A DNA stretch of 64,000 bases, from positions 17,424 to 81,423 of the forward strand of contig NZ_CAKKNA010000016.1 of NCBI RefSeq assembly GCF_918741275.1, written 5' to 3'. Made by a program: the position numbers and the translations under genes. The stretch comes from Bacillus sp. CECT 9360 (GTDB lineage Bacteria > Bacillota > Bacilli > Bacillales > DSM-1321). The notes under the pieces were generated by a model. That model was not told where the DNA came from. It ran no database searches and saw only the letters and a list, made by a program, of their open reading frames with translations. This document shows, one piece after another, positions 35,934 to 45,650 of this stretch (the first letter of the stretch is position 1; each line of letters opens with the position of its first letter).

Positions 35934-36556
35934 TTGCCTATTTGGTTACGAATCAATTTTACAATAGCCTGATAATAGGGCTTCTCATGGGGAACAAACT
36001 TACTATTGTCTAATCTCATATGAATCGAGACTTTCTCTCCGGCATCATTGATTTCAAACCCTTCCGCTTCCAACTCAGCCCTTGCTCCCGTCCATAGTTC
36101 AAAAAATTCATCAAACTTAGCTCTTACTATCCCGGACACTTCTTCTTGTTGCAGCCGATAGTCAGCCAACTGATATTTACTTTTATACAAATAAACATGG
36201 CAAAATTCGTTATCAATGAAATCCCCTGTTAGTATACGGTCCTTGATGACCCCTAATGACAACAACTCGTTAAAAGAGACGCGGATCCCGAGTTCTTCAT
36301 TAACTTCCCTGATCCCCTCATGAACCGTTTCATGTGCTAATAGATGACCGGCGGCTGTAATGTCTAAGAGATTAGGAAAATCCTTTTTGAGATGGCTGCG
36401 AATTTGAAGGTCGATATAATCTATACCATTTTGCCTACTAATGACCCAGCAATGAAACGTTTCATGCCAATGTCCCCGTTTATGTACTTCCGCGCGGGTT
36501 GCTATCCCTGCCTTCTTCCTTTGTTCATCAAATATATTGATTAATTCGTTTTCCAT
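35930..36556 (-). CDS. Nudix hydrolase
   Basis: Protein of 208 residues with a Nudix box from GHLLAHETVHEGIREVNEEL onward (G-x5-E-x7-REVNEELGI), which binds magnesium and the pyrophosphate of an X-linked nucleoside diphosphate. The N-terminal HKRGHWHETFHCWVI resembles the isopentenyl-diphosphate isomerase-like subgroup of Nudix proteins. ATG at 36556 follows AGGAG; the frame extends 17 codons upstream without support. It is monocistronic between terminators. The substrate is unknown. Confidence 0.85.
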   Translation of the reverse strand: MENELINIFDEQRKKAGIATRAEVHKRGHWHETFHCWVISRQNGIDYIDLQIRSHLKKDFPNLLDITAAGHLLAHETVHEGIREVNEELGIRVSFNELLSLGVIKDRILTGDFIDNEFCHVYLYKSKYQLADYRLQQEEVSGIVRAKFDEFFELWTGARAELEAEGFEINDAGEKVSIHMRLDNSKFVPHEKPYYQAIVKLIRNQIGK

Positions 36557-36575
36557 TCTCGCTCTCCTTTTCTTT

Positions 36576-36626
36576 GAAAAAAGGTTAGAACAGGCAATTA
36601 AGATCACTGCTCTAACCTTTTTATTT
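36576..36626 (-). terminator. potABCD terminator
   Basis: Stem AAAAAGGTTAGA / TCTAACCTTTTT, directly after the potD stop. Confidence 0.85.
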
Positions 36627-37698
36627 ATTTCGAATGCATCTTAAATTCCAGGAATAGCTCATTGTAATAAGCAAGATTTTTCTGGCCAAGGTTTTCGTAA
36701 ACCTCCAGCCTCTCGGTCATTTCCGGTGGCGGGTAAAAACGGGTGTCATTCACAATTTCCTCAGGCATATATTTCAAGGCCTCTTTGTTTGGCGTTGAAT
36801 AACTGACATACTCCGTATTCTGGGCGGCCACTTCTGGATCAAGCATGAAATCCATGAATTTATGTGCCGCATCGATGTTCTTCGCCGTTTTTGGGATGAC
36901 CATATTATCAAACCAAAGATTCGACCCTTCCTCTGGCACTACATATTCAAGGTCTTCATTTTCCCACATGATCTCATTCGCTGTTCCCGACCAGACAAGG
37001 CCGATGGATGCTTCGCCATTTTCCAGAAGCATCCGGTTTTCGTCCCCTACGATCGCCTTTACGTTTGGCGTAAGGGTATCAAGCTTCTGTTTCGCTTCCT
37101 GCAGATGGTCCTTGTTTACATCATTCAATGAATAATTTAAACTATTCAATCCCATCCCGATCACTTCACGGGCACTGTCCGTTAAAAGGATTTCATTTTT
37201 CAAATCTTCGTCCCATAAATCATTCCAGCTCGTAATCTCTTTTCCGTCGAGCTTCTTGGGATTATAAACGATCCCAACCGTTCCCCAGAAATAAGGAATC
37301 GAATATTGATTACCTGGGTCGAATGGCAAGTCCATGAAACGGGAATCGATATGCTTCAGGTTCGGCAGTTTGGAATGATCAACCGGCAACAGCAGTTTTT
37401 CTTCTTTCATCTTATCGATCATATATTCGGAAGGAACAGCGATATCATACGCTGTACCACCTTGCTGGATCTTGGTCATCATGGATTCATTTGAATCAAA
37501 TGTTTCATAAATGACCTTAATTCCTGTTTCCTTTTCGAAACGATCAATCAAATCAGCATCGATATAATCACCCCAGTTATATACGGTTAGTACATTTCCA
37601 CTTGTATATCCTTGAGAGGAATTCAAACGGTTAACCGCAAACAAGAGAGCGGCAGAAACAATGATTATGGCAAGAAATATACGCATAAGCCTCTTCAT
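36625..37698 (-). CDS. potD: Spermidine/putrescine-binding protein PotD
   Basis: Extracellular solute-binding protein of 357 residues for polyamine uptake. An N-terminal hydrophobic segment (residues 7-22) acts as signal or anchor, but no lipobox cysteine is present, unlike typical Gram-positive binding proteins. Family motifs are LTVYNWGDYID, the YDIAVPSEYM region and the polyamine-site aromatic residues (SIPYFWGTVG, GLVWSGTANEIM). It overlaps potC by 4 bp and is the last gene of potABCD. Confidence 0.93.
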   Translation of the reverse strand: MKRLMRIFLAIIIVSAALLFAVNRLNSSQGYTSGNVLTVYNWGDYIDADLIDRFEKETGIKVIYETFDSNESMMTKIQQGGTAYDIAVPSEYMIDKMKEEKLLLPVDHSKLPNLKHIDSRFMDLPFDPGNQYSIPYFWGTVGIVYNPKKLDGKEITSWNDLWDEDLKNEILLTDSAREVIGMGLNSLNYSLNDVNKDHLQEAKQKLDTLTPNVKAIVGDENRMLLENGEASIGLVWSGTANEIMWENEDLEYVVPEEGSNLWFDNMVIPKTAKNIDAAHKFMDFMLDPEVAAQNTEYVSYSTPNKEALKYMPEEIVNDTRFYPPPEMTERLEVYENLGQKNLAYYNELFLEFKMHSK

Positions 37699-38510
37699 TT
37701 TCTTACCCCCAATCCGGCCGGCTTGTTGTTACGCTGCGCAATAAAGTAGTAGCCGACCACCAATATCATCGTGAATAAAAACAAGAGGGTGGACAACGCA
37801 TTGATATTCAGAGAAACGCCGCGGCGTGCTAACGAATAAATCTCTACAGAAAGTGTCGTGAATCCATTGCCGGTTACGAAGAAAGTAACCGCAAAATCAT
37901 CCAGCGAATAGGTCAGGGCCATAAAGAATCCGGCAAAGATACCCGGGGTGATATACGGTAAAATCACCTTGGTCAGAACGTCCCAGCTGCTTGCACCAAG
38001 ATCCCTCGCAGCATCTATTAAAGTCGGGCTCATTTCCTGAAGCTTCGGCAGGATCATTATTACAACAATCGGTACACAAAAAGCGATATGCGATAGTAAT
38101 ACAGAGAAAAAGCCGAGCCTTATCCCTACCATCGTAAATAAAATCAATAATGACGCACCGATGATAACATCAGGACTGACAATCATTACGTTGTTTAAAG
38201 ACAGCAATGTATTTTTCGTTTGTCTTCTTTTTACAAATCGAATCGCGAGAGCACCGAAAATTCCGATGATCGTTGAAATGGAGGCGGAAAGCAACGCGAT
38301 GATCAGCGTATTCAATACAATAATCAGCAAGCGGGTGTCATTGAATAATTCCTTGTACCAATCCAGTGTAAATCCTTCAAAATCATTCATATTTCCACCG
38401 CTGTTAAACGAATAAAACACTAAAAAGAAAATCGGCGTGTATAGAATTAAAAAGATCATCACTAAAAATACCGAAGACAATGGTGAAAGTTTCTTTCTCA
38501 TTTTATACAC
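37695..38510 (-). CDS. potC: Spermidine/putrescine permease PotC
   Basis: Second membrane subunit of the polyamine ABC importer, 271 residues with six membrane helices. The EAA loop that contacts the ATPase is DAARDLGASSWDVLTKVILP. It overlaps potB by 8 bp and potD by 4 bp, so the four proteins are made from one coupled message. Confidence 0.93.
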   Translation of the reverse strand: MYKMRKKLSPLSSVFLVMIFLILYTPIFFLVFYSFNSGGNMNDFEGFTLDWYKELFNDTRLLIIVLNTLIIALLSASISTIIGIFGALAIRFVKRRQTKNTLLSLNNVMIVSPDVIIGASLLILFTMVGIRLGFFSVLLSHIAFCVPIVVIMILPKLQEMSPTLIDAARDLGASSWDVLTKVILPYITPGIFAGFFMALTYSLDDFAVTFFVTGNGFTTLSVEIYSLARRGVSLNINALSTLLFLFTMILVVGYYFIAQRNNKPAGLGVRK

Positions 38511-39309
38511 CGCCTCGCTTTCGATTACCAGTCAGAAACATAATGATAATCATAACAATGATCAAAAATACCGCAATCGTTGAACCCATTCCCCAATCCT
38601 GGGTAACAAGAAAGTGCTGCTCGATCGCCGTCCCGAGGGTGATGACACGATTGCCAGCGATCAGCCTTGTTAGCATGAACAGCGACAGTGCCGGGATGAA
38701 CACAGCCTGGCAACCGGATTTTATGCCATCAAGCGTCAGCGGAAAAATGACACGTTTGAATGTGGTCCACGAAGAAGCCCCTAAGTCGTTTGCGGCATCC
38801 AAAAGCGTAGGGTTCAATTCATCCAACGCATTAAAGATTGGCAGTATCATAAACGGGATGAATATATAGACCGAAACAAACAGAAAACTAAAATCCGTAA
38901 ACAAAATCTGCTTCGAACCAATCCCAATAGCCTCCAAAAAGCTGTTTGCCGTCCCGTACGTCCCGAAAATTCCCAGGAAAGCATACGCTTTTAGCAAAAG
39001 ATTAATCCATGAAGGCAAGATAATCAGCAGTAGCCAAAGCTGCTTATGTCTGGTTCTCGTGAGTAGCAAGGCAGTCGGATAAGCGATGAGTAGGGATATG
39101 GCCGTAATTAAAAAAGCATACCAAAATGAACTGAGTGTCATTTGTAAATAAACCGGTGTAAAAAACTTTTGGTAATTGCTGAACGTAAAATCTCCTTCAA
39201 TATTGAAAAAGGAATAATAAAGGACAAGGAGAAGCGGTGCCATCACAAAAAGCATAATCCATAAGGCGTAAGGAATCAGGTACATACTGCGTGTCGTTCT
39301 ATTTTGCAT
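38503..39309 (-). CDS. potB: Spermidine/putrescine permease PotB
   Basis: First membrane subunit of the polyamine importer, 268 residues with six membrane helices and the EAA loop [23 protein letters not shown] at 39309 is chosen. It lies in the last codons of potA (11-bp overlap), giving [17 protein letters not shown] as expected for PotB. The longer open frame read into potA is an artefact. Confidence 0.92.
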   Translation of the reverse strand: MQNRTTRSMYLIPYALWIMLFVMAPLLLVLYYSFFNIEGDFTFSNYQKFFTPVYLQMTLSSFWYAFLITAISLLIAYPTALLLTRTRHKQLWLLLIILPSWINLLLKAYAFLGIFGTYGTANSFLEAIGIGSKQILFTDFSFLFVSVYIFIPFMILPIFNALDELNPTLLDAANDLGASSWTTFKRVIFPLTLDGIKSGCQAVFIPALSLFMLTRLIAGNRVITLGTAIEQHFLVTQDWGMGSTIAVFLIIVMIIIMFLTGNRKRGGV

Positions 39310-40408
39310 GGCTTGCCCCGTCACTGTATGCTTCCAGACGTTTATCAAACTCTTCTTCCGTTTCGCCAAAACGCATGACATGGATTGCCTCGGGATCAAA
39401 ATAAAGACCAATTTCATCGCCTACTACAGCCTTTTTGGTAGAATGGACAAGCCACTCATTTCCATCCTGATCATAGCTCGAAATTTCGTAATGAACGCCG
39501 CGGAACAATTGGGAATCGACCCGTACCTGCAGCTTGCCCCGTTCAAGCGTCGTTATTTCCAAATCTTCCGGTCGAATGATTACTTCAACCGATTCATGCG
39601 GGTTGAACCCCTGGTCGACGCATTCAAAATCCTTGCCAACGAACTCGACAAGATGGTCCCGAATCATTTTACCTGGGACGATATTCGATTCCCCAATGAA
39701 ATCGGCCACAAAACGGTTGATCGGTTCATCATAAATATCCGTCGGGGTCCCGCTCTGCTGGATTTTTCCTTCATTTAACACGAAGATCTCATCCGACATC
39801 GCGAGCGCTTCTTCCTGATCATGCGTCACGAAAATAAAAGTAATACCAAGGCGACGTTGCAGCTCGCGCAACTCGTATTGCATTTCTGTCCGCAGCTTCA
39901 AATCCAAAGCGGATAGCGGTTCGTCTAGAAGAATGACTTCATGCTCATTTATAATCGCGCGGGCAATCGCTACACGTTGGCGCTGGCCTCCGGACATTTC
40001 GCGGACTTCCCTGTTTTCATACCCCTCCAGGTTTACGAATCGCAAGGCTTCCTTTACCTTCGCGGTAATATCGGATTTTTTCATTTTCTTGATGCGCAGG
40101 CCAAAAGCAACATTTTCGAAAACATTTAAATGGGGAAATAGCGCATAATCTTGAAACACCGTATTAACCTGTCGTTCGTTAGCAGGGACATTATTAATGA
40201 TCTTCCCATTAAAGAAAATCTTCCCCTGTGATGGTTCTGTAAAGCCCGCAATCAAACGGAGAATCGTCGTTTTTCCGCAACCGGAAGGTCCGAGAAGCGT
40301 GTAAAATTTCCCGCGTTCCATTTCAAAGCTGACTTCATTTAATACCGGTGCATCAGCATCATATTGTTTCGAAACATTTTCGAAACGGATAATCGATAGG
40401 TCTGTCAT
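39299..40408 (-). CDS. potA: Spermidine/putrescine ABC transporter ATPase PotA
   Basis: ATP-binding subunit of 369 residues that powers polyamine uptake. Walker [14 protein letters not shown]-loop [11 protein letters not shown], signature [14 protein letters not shown], Walker [13 protein letters not shown] and the switch region [10 protein letters not shown] are all intact. The C-terminal TOBE domain ([13 protein letters not shown]) follows. It heads potABCD. No regulator gene lies beside it and no operator was recognised in the AT-rich region upstream. Confidence 0.95.
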   Translation of the reverse strand: MTDLSIIRFENVSKQYDADAPVLNEVSFEMERGKFYTLLGPSGCGKTTILRLIAGFTEPSQGKIFFNGKIINNVPANERQVNTVFQDYALFPHLNVFENVAFGLRIKKMKKSDITAKVKEALRFVNLEGYENREVREMSGGQRQRVAIARAIINEHEVILLDEPLSALDLKLRTEMQYELRELQRRLGITFIFVTHDQEEALAMSDEIFVLNEGKIQQSGTPTDIYDEPINRFVADFIGESNIVPGKMIRDHLVEFVGKDFECVDQGFNPHESVEVIIRPEDLEITTLERGKLQVRVDSQLFRGVHYEISSYDQDGNEWLVHSTKKAVVGDEIGLYFDPEAIHVMRFGETEEEFDKRLEAYSDGASHAK

Positions 40409-41077
40409 AGCAACCTCCCCCTTCTTTTTTCTTTATATCTGTAAACTCGGTGTAAGGTCATGATTGAACAGTTTACTATTATACAACATTTGTTATGAAC
40501 TGCCATTATATTTGCTACAAATCTATCTTATTGGAAAAAGAGATTCTTCATAAAATAGAACCGTTACATGAATCGTCGGAAGATTCATTTGGATGGTCGA
40601 CGCTTCTAACCAATCATTCACTTTAGTTACTCGCTATATATTCCCTATAATTGAAAATAAATAACTAAGTTAATATTTCACGTAATTACTTAGAATCCCT
40701 TGAAAATCATCTGTCCCTAATAACATTTGGATGTTTAAGGAAAACTTAAGACAGCAGTACATTTTGTAATTCGGAGTTTTTTTGATAATACGGAGTTTAC
40801 ACAAATATAGAACCAACTTCACAATCATTCCGGACTATTATCGGGTTTACTCGATGAAAATATATGGTATAAAGAAATGGACGTTTCCTTTGAACACGAT
40901 AATCAAACCTTTACTTACGAGTTCTCTCCTGGTCGGCATCTCCTCCGAACTTATCTTAACCATTTCCGAGACAAATAACGATCTGTCCAAATACAATTTT
41001 TTCAATAACCTGCAGCATGGGATCTACTATGCATTAGCGCAAGGCAGGAAAATAATCTAAGCGATTAGGGGGATTAC
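40409..41077. other. Gap upstream of potA and the DUF2254 gene
   Basis: About 670 bp with no intact gene that I can support. The divergent promoters of potA and the DUF2254 gene must lie here. An open frame at 40782-41060 has no ribosome site. A second, overlapping frame (40811-40978) looks more protein-like and is listed as a possible remnant. Confidence 0.5.
40811..40978 (+). pseudogene. Possible gene remnant upstream of DUF2254 gene
   Basis: A frame of 55 codons between two stops reads NHSGLLSGLLDENIWYKEMD and continues with SFEHDNQTFTYEFSPGRHLL. It has balanced, protein-like composition but neither a suitable start nor a ribosome site. The family was not recognised. It could be the tail of a deleted gene or chance. 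Confidence 0.3.
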
Positions 41078-42403
41078 ATGTCAACTACATTCACACTTAA
41101 AAAAATCAAATCAAATTTCTGGATCATCCCGGCGCTATACGGAGTTTGTTTTTTTCTTTTGGCGATCCTGAGCATGATGTTAGACCGTTATATTGCCGAA
41201 CATACCAATCTGATCAAGTACATCTCTCCGGTGTTTTTTACCGATAAAGAACTGGCCCAGACGATCTTGAGCGCTATTTCCACTTCATTGTTAACGATGA
41301 CAACGATTACTTTTTCTTCAGTATTGGTGGTAGAGACCACTTTTTTGGCGGAATTCTCTCCGCGAACCTTACAAAATTTCAACGCAGAATCCAAAATACA
41401 ACAAGTACTTGGAATGTTTATCGGCGGATATATCTATACACTTATTCTGCTCATCCAAATCAGGGAGAATGAGCTGAGCAATACGTTTATTGTCCCGTCG
41501 TTTGCCATTGCCGTAGCGTTTATTTGTGTAGCTTTATTTGTATTCTTAATTCACCATGTTACAAATTGGATCAAAGTCGGAAATCTCATTTCAAATATTA
41601 CAAAGGAAACATTATCCTCTATCGAAGAAAATAGAAAAGATGATAAGACAATTGGAGCTTCCAATGAATATAAGGGCCTGGATATTGAAAAGATGAAGTC
41701 TACTGAAATTCAAAGCAAGAGCCAGGGATACATTCAATTTGCAGACCTTGCAAAAATGGTGGAATATGCAACCCAAGCTGACATCGTCATCAAGTTCGAA
41801 AAAATCCCGGGCGATTATGTCGATGTAGATACGCCCCTTTTGACCGTTTGGAACAATAAAGATTCCCTGAATAAAGATCAGGTTCTTAGCTTTTTATTCA
41901 TCACACCTGACCAGGATTCGATACAAGATGTCGAATTCGGGATTCAAAAATTAGTGGAAATTGCTCTGCGGGCCATAGCACCAGGTAAAAACGACCCTGA
42001 AACGGCGATTAATTGCATTGAACAACTGAGCCAAATCTTAACGAAAGTCGGGAAGACATATTCTGCGGATCCCTATTATTGTGATGAGCAAAAAAACGTA
42101 CGGGTCATCTTAGAAAAACCGTCTTTCAGCGATTATTTGTACGAAAGCTTTTATCAAATCCGGCATTATGGAAAAGCCGATGTGTCAGTGATGGTTTCCG
42201 TCATTAAAGCGCTAACTCTGATAGCCGATACGAATAATGATAAGATAAAATCTGCAGTCTGGGATTTTTCTAGCTACATTGTTGAAGGCATAAATACGCA
42301 GGAATGGTTGGGGCTCGACAAAAAATTTATTAATACCCACTTGAGACAGCTGGTTAATGCCTGCGATATAGATCAGCAATTAGACTTAATTGCTCTTGAT
42401 TAA
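41078..42403 (+). CDS. DUF2254 membrane protein
   Basis: Integral membrane protein of 441 residues, matching DUF2254 through STSLLTMTTITFSSVLVVET and FSPRTLQNF. Helices lie at about 14-35, 61-88, 106-125 and 136-158, followed by a large soluble C-terminal part. In most relatives the second segment reads TTITFS too, and the family is thought to be a channel-like or stress-related membrane protein, but its function is not known. AGGGGG lies before the ATG. A strong terminator is shared with trhO. Confidence 0.85.
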   Translation: MSTTFTLKKIKSNFWIIPALYGVCFFLLAILSMMLDRYIAEHTNLIKYISPVFFTDKELAQTILSAISTSLLTMTTITFSSVLVVETTFLAEFSPRTLQNFNAESKIQQVLGMFIGGYIYTLILLIQIRENELSNTFIVPSFAIAVAFICVALFVFLIHHVTNWIKVGNLISNITKETLSSIEENRKDDKTIGASNEYKGLDIEKMKSTEIQSKSQGYIQFADLAKMVEYATQADIVIKFEKIPGDYVDVDTPLLTVWNNKDSLNKDQVLSFLFITPDQDSIQDVEFGIQKLVEIALRAIAPGKNDPETAINCIEQLSQILTKVGKTYSADPYYCDEQKNVRVILEKPSFSDYLYESFYQIRHYGKADVSVMVSVIKALTLIADTNNDKIKSAVWDFSSYIVEGINTQEWLGLDKKFINTHLRQLVNACDIDQQLDLIALD

Positions 42404-42452
42404 CGGTTAGGCTGTCGGTAGAGGTGTTATTACAGCTGCAGAAAATATCATA

Positions 42453-42486
42453 ATAAAACCCCGTCTGGTTACCCAGACGGGGTTTC
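42453..42486. terminator. Bidirectional terminator between DUF2254 gene and trhO
   Basis: Stem AACCCCGTCTG / CAGACGGGGTTT, with A-run and T-run on the two sides. Confidence 0.9.
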
Positions 42487-42489
42487 AAG

Positions 42490-43455
42490 TTATACGGCTG
42501 CAGATTCGTTAATTTTCGAAAGTCTCTCCGCAACTTCTTCTTCAGTTAAACCATGTTCAATAACATAACGGTTTCTAGGATCAACTCGGCATTCATGTGA
42601 ACAGCTGCGCAAATGTTTGTGTTCATTCTCCTCAGAACTGAGGATTTTTTTGTTGCACTCAGGGTTGGCACAATTTACATAACGCTCACAAGGTTCGCCA
42701 CTGAAGTAATCACGTCCGACAACCACATGTTCCTTCTGGTTGACCGGAACACCGATTCTTTCATCAAACACATACAATTGTCCGTCCCATCGTTCACCTT
42801 GAACTTCAGGGTCTTTACCATATGTGACAATTCCCCCATGAAGCTGGGATACATCCTCAAAGCCCTCTCTCACAAGCCAGCCTGAGAATTTCTCGCAACG
42901 AATACCGCCTGTGCAATAGGTTAAGATCTTTTTGCCTTCTAACTTGTCTTTATGATCACGAACCCACTGAGGCAGGTCGCGGAAGTTTTCAACGTCCGGT
43001 CTAATCGCCCCTTTGAAATGGCCAAGGTCATATTCATACGTATTTCTTGCATCAAGGATGACTGTGTCCTCATCCTGCATTTTTTCAAAAAATTCTTTTG
43101 GGCTCAAATGTTTGCCGGTTACTTCGTGTGGGTTCACATCATCCTCAAGGCGCAGTGTGACCAATTCTTTTCGCGCACGTACTTTCATTTTCTTGAAAGC
43201 ATGTTCATCCGCTTCATCTATTTTGAAGACCATGTCTGAAAAACGCGGGTCTTTCCTCATGGCTTCGATGTATTGATCAGTCTGTTCCACCGGTCCGGAA
43301 ACCGTTCCGTTGATCCCTTCAGCGGCTATAAGGATTCGCCCTTTTAATCCAAGCTCATTGCAGAAAGCACGATGTTCATCTGCAAATTCCTCAGGATTTT
43401 CAATTGAAACATACTGATAATAGAGCAATACTCTGTATGGTTTATTTCCTGTCAT
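42490..43455 (-). CDS. trhO: tRNA uridine(34) hydroxylase TrhO (rhodanese domain)
   Basis: Oxygen-dependent enzyme that hydroxylates uridine 34 of certain tRNAs, an early step to 5-methoxyuridine in Gram-positive bacteria. The 321-residue protein has an N-terminal acylphosphatase-like part, a rhodanese domain with the reactive cysteine in [14 protein letters not shown], and a C-terminal cysteine-rich zinc region ([24 protein letters not shown]). ATG at 43455 is used because AGGTGG lies eight bases upstream; a GTG four codons earlier overlaps that site. It is monocistronic. Confidence 0.92.
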   Translation of the reverse strand: MTGNKPYRVLLYYQYVSIENPEEFADEHRAFCNELGLKGRILIAAEGINGTVSGPVEQTDQYIEAMRKDPRFSDMVFKIDEADEHAFKKMKVRARKELVTLRLEDDVNPHEVTGKHLSPKEFFEKMQDEDTVILDARNTYEYDLGHFKGAIRPDVENFRDLPQWVRDHKDKLEGKKILTYCTGGIRCEKFSGWLVREGFEDVSQLHGGIVTYGKDPEVQGERWDGQLYVFDERIGVPVNQKEHVVVGRDYFSGEPCERYVNCANPECNKKILSSEENEHKHLRSCSHECRVDPRNRYVIEHGLTEEEVAERLSKINESAAV

Positions 43456-43630
43456 CTTATTTACCACCTGTTCTAAATTATATTTGCAAGATATAAGTAT
43501 GGGTAGATGGTTCTAGCATTACACTTTTCTCTTACAAACAAACATTATAACAGATTTTACAAACAGACGAAGCAAAAAAGCTCAATATGAAGGAAGTACC
43601 AAAGTGAAAGACATAGTTCCTTAGTTGAAT

Positions 43631-43780
43631 ATTTGATGATAAAACTTGATTTCGCTGATGTAATTTTGATTTCGGTGATATAACTCAGATTTCGACGATA
43701 TATTCTAAATTTCGGTGATATAACTCAGATTTCGATGATATATTTAAATTTCCGGTGATATAACTCTTATTTCGGTGAAA
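43631..43780. repeat. 20-bp-phased word array F (TTTCGGTGATATAACTCAGA)
   Basis: The word TTCGGTGATA or a close variant starts at 43651, 43671, 43691, 43711, 43731, 43751 and 43771, so seven copies exactly 20 bp apart; a weaker one lies at 43631. The word is that of array E. The array ends about a dozen bases from the lipid kinase stop codon. Confidence 0.92.
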
Positions 43781-43791
43781 TCGTATTCTGT

Positions 43792-44676
43792 TTAAGCAGG
43801 TACAAAAATATTCAGATGTTGCGGCAAAACCTTTGCCTGAAACGGCAGCGGTTCTCCTTCGTCCCCGTCAATATTGACGACAAGTTCCTCTGAAGCGGAA
43901 ACCGTGATCGCGGAAGAACGGATATATTCTACCTGATCATGTTGCCCCAGTTCCCCTTTTAACAACCTCGGGATGATTTTCATAATTTGCGGGAAAGAAA
44001 TGTCCTTGATGATAAATGTATGAATCTTTCCATCATTCACTTCCGCATCAGGAGCGAGGGATTCAAAACCGCCCACTGAATTGGTCAGAGCCGATACGAC
44101 CAGGTAGGCTTTACCGATCCATTTCCCGCCGTCATGTTCGACTGTGAGCTTAAATGGTGTCTTATTGATAAACGCTTTTACCCCCTCAATAAAATAAGCC
44201 AGGGATCCCAATCTTGTTTTTTTCTCTGTTGAGACAGCATACGTGGCCTCAGCGATTGCTCCAACCGCTAGAACATTCATGAAATAGCAGTCATCGATTT
44301 TCCCGATATCGACCGGCACGGTTTTTTGGCCGGTTAGCAGTTCAATTGCATTTTCAGGTTCTAGAGGAATTTTCAGTGCCCTGGCAAAGTCGTTAACGGT
44401 TCCGAGAGGGATAATCCCGAGATCAGGCCGGTGGCTTTGTTCAGCGAGCCCGTTGATCGTCTCACTGATGGTCCCATCACCGCCCATGGAAACGACAGCA
44501 TCAAATTCTTGTGAACAGGCCTCTCGGGCAAACACGTCTGCGTCTCCTTCTTTTGCTGTTTCGCGAACTACAGCTTCGTCATAGAGACTTCCCATGACCT
44601 GTTTGAGTTTAGGCAGAACTTCCGCAGCTTTTTCCTTTCCGGAAGATGGATTTATAATAATCATCGCTTTAGTCAT
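43792..44676 (-). CDS. Diacylglycerol kinase-family lipid kinase (second copy)
   Basis: Lipid kinase of 294 residues, of the same family as the gene at 13.7-14.6 kb but closer to the BmrU/YegS branch: INPSSGKEKAAEVLPKL at the N-terminus, the nucleotide loop SMGGDGTISETINGL, LGTVNDFARAL, and the C-terminal NIDGDEGE. GAGGAG precedes the ATG. It is enclosed by two word arrays, F downstream and G upstream. The lipid substrate is unknown. Confidence 0.88.
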   Translation of the reverse strand: MTKAMIIINPSSGKEKAAEVLPKLKQVMGSLYDEAVVRETAKEGDADVFAREACSQEFDAVVSMGGDGTISETINGLAEQSHRPDLGIIPLGTVNDFARALKIPLEPENAIELLTGQKTVPVDIGKIDDCYFMNVLAVGAIAEATYAVSTEKKTRLGSLAYFIEGVKAFINKTPFKLTVEHDGGKWIGKAYLVVSALTNSVGGFESLAPDAEVNDGKIHTFIIKDISFPQIMKIIPRLLKGELGQHDQVEYIRSSAITVSASEELVVNIDGDEGEPLPFQAKVLPQHLNIFVPA

Positions 44677-44800
44677 GGTAACGTCTCCTCCACAGTATTT
44701 ACTAAGTTTCTACTATAAGAAAGTTACCTCTTTCTCTCTTCTTTTAAACAAATCCCCTTGTTTTGGATCCCAAGTTCCAAAATGTGCACAATTTGGCCTT

Positions 44801-45212
44801 TTGATTTTGTTGCCAGTGACATTTTTGTTGCCAGTACCCGGACTTTTGTTGCCAGAAATTCTGTTTTGTTTCCTGTTCCCATTTTCGTTGCCGGAATTTT
44901 GTTTTTGTTGCCACTTTTCCCGTTTTGTTGCCAGTACCCGGGCTTTTGTTGCCGAAAATTCTGTTTTGTTGCCTGTTCCTATTTTCGTTGCCGGAATTTT
45001 GTTTTTGTTGCCACTTTTCCTGTTTGGTTGCCGATATCCGGGCTTTTGTTGCTGAAATTCTGTTTTTGTTGCCAGTTCCCATTTTCGTTGCCGGAATTTT
45101 GTTTTTGTTGCCACTTTTCCTGTTTGGTTGCCAGTAATCTGAATTTCGTTGCCAGAAATTCCATTTTGTTGCCTGTACCCGGACTTTTGTTGTCGGAATT
45201 TTCTTTTTGTTA
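44801..45212. repeat. 20-bp-phased word array G (TTTTGTTGCC)
   Basis: Twenty-one copies of TTTTGTTGCC or variants. The G of GTTGCC lies at 44809, 44827, 44848, 44868, 44887, 44907, 44927, 44948, 44968, 44987, 45007 and so on to 45209, a mean spacing of exactly 20.0 bp. On the minus strand the word is GGCAACAAAA, one base from the GGCTACAAAA of array B. A four-word superunit of about 80 bp is visible in the fillers. It lies between divergent genes. Confidence 0.95.
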
Positions 45213-45388
45213 ATTCCTATTATGATTCAAAACTGTGAAGATAAGTAAAATGAAATGAGTTAAAAATTACCAGAAAAAAATTAAAAATTTTCTGATATTT
45301 ACCTATACATTTTTAAATTTGGGGTATATACTGTATTATAACAATAAGAGAAAAGCTAAAACTGTATTATAAAAAGGAGGAACACGAA

Positions 45389-45526
45389 ATGCAAATGATT
45401 AGTCCAATTGAGTTCTTTAGGAGTTTACCGCCAAAACAATGTACAGAATGTGGAGAATCCATCGTCGAACAGGCAGAGTCCTATTTAATGGAATGTGACC
45501 GCTGCTTATCAAAAAGAGATGAATAG
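45389..45526 (+). CDS. yhfH: YhfH-family small zinc-binding protein
   Basis: A 45-residue protein beginning MQMISPIEFFRSLPPKQCTE, with CxxC pairs at CTEC and CDRC that probably bind zinc. The opening S-P-I-E-F-F-R-x-L-P-P-K matches B. subtilis YhfH. Its role is unknown. AAGGAGG precedes the ATG by eight bases and a strong terminator follows. Confidence 0.88.
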   Translation: MQMISPIEFFRSLPPKQCTECGESIVEQAESYLMECDRCLSKRDE

Positions 45527-45533
45527 CCCAATG

Positions 45534-45569
45534 TAGCTGGCCAGCAAAACACTGGCCAGTTTTTTTGTT
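45534..45569 (+). terminator. yhfH terminator
   Basis: Stem CTGGCCAG / CTGGCCAG around CAAAACA, followed by TTTTTTT. Confidence 0.9.
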
Positions 45570-45650
45570 AAAGATTCTGTTTCCTTTCAATTACTAATAA
45601 AAGAAGAATATCTACGCAAAATATTCTTTAGAAAGGAGCGGAAACACATT

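Noticed and set aside
40782..41060. 92-codon plus-strand frame before the DUF2254 gene
   Set aside because: Its TTG start has no ribosome site, and an overlapping frame looks more protein-like; neither is convincing as an intact gene.
44713..45213. Open frames of 60-151 codons on both strands around array G
   Set aside because: They are translations of the TTTTGTTGCC word array, with no ribosome sites.
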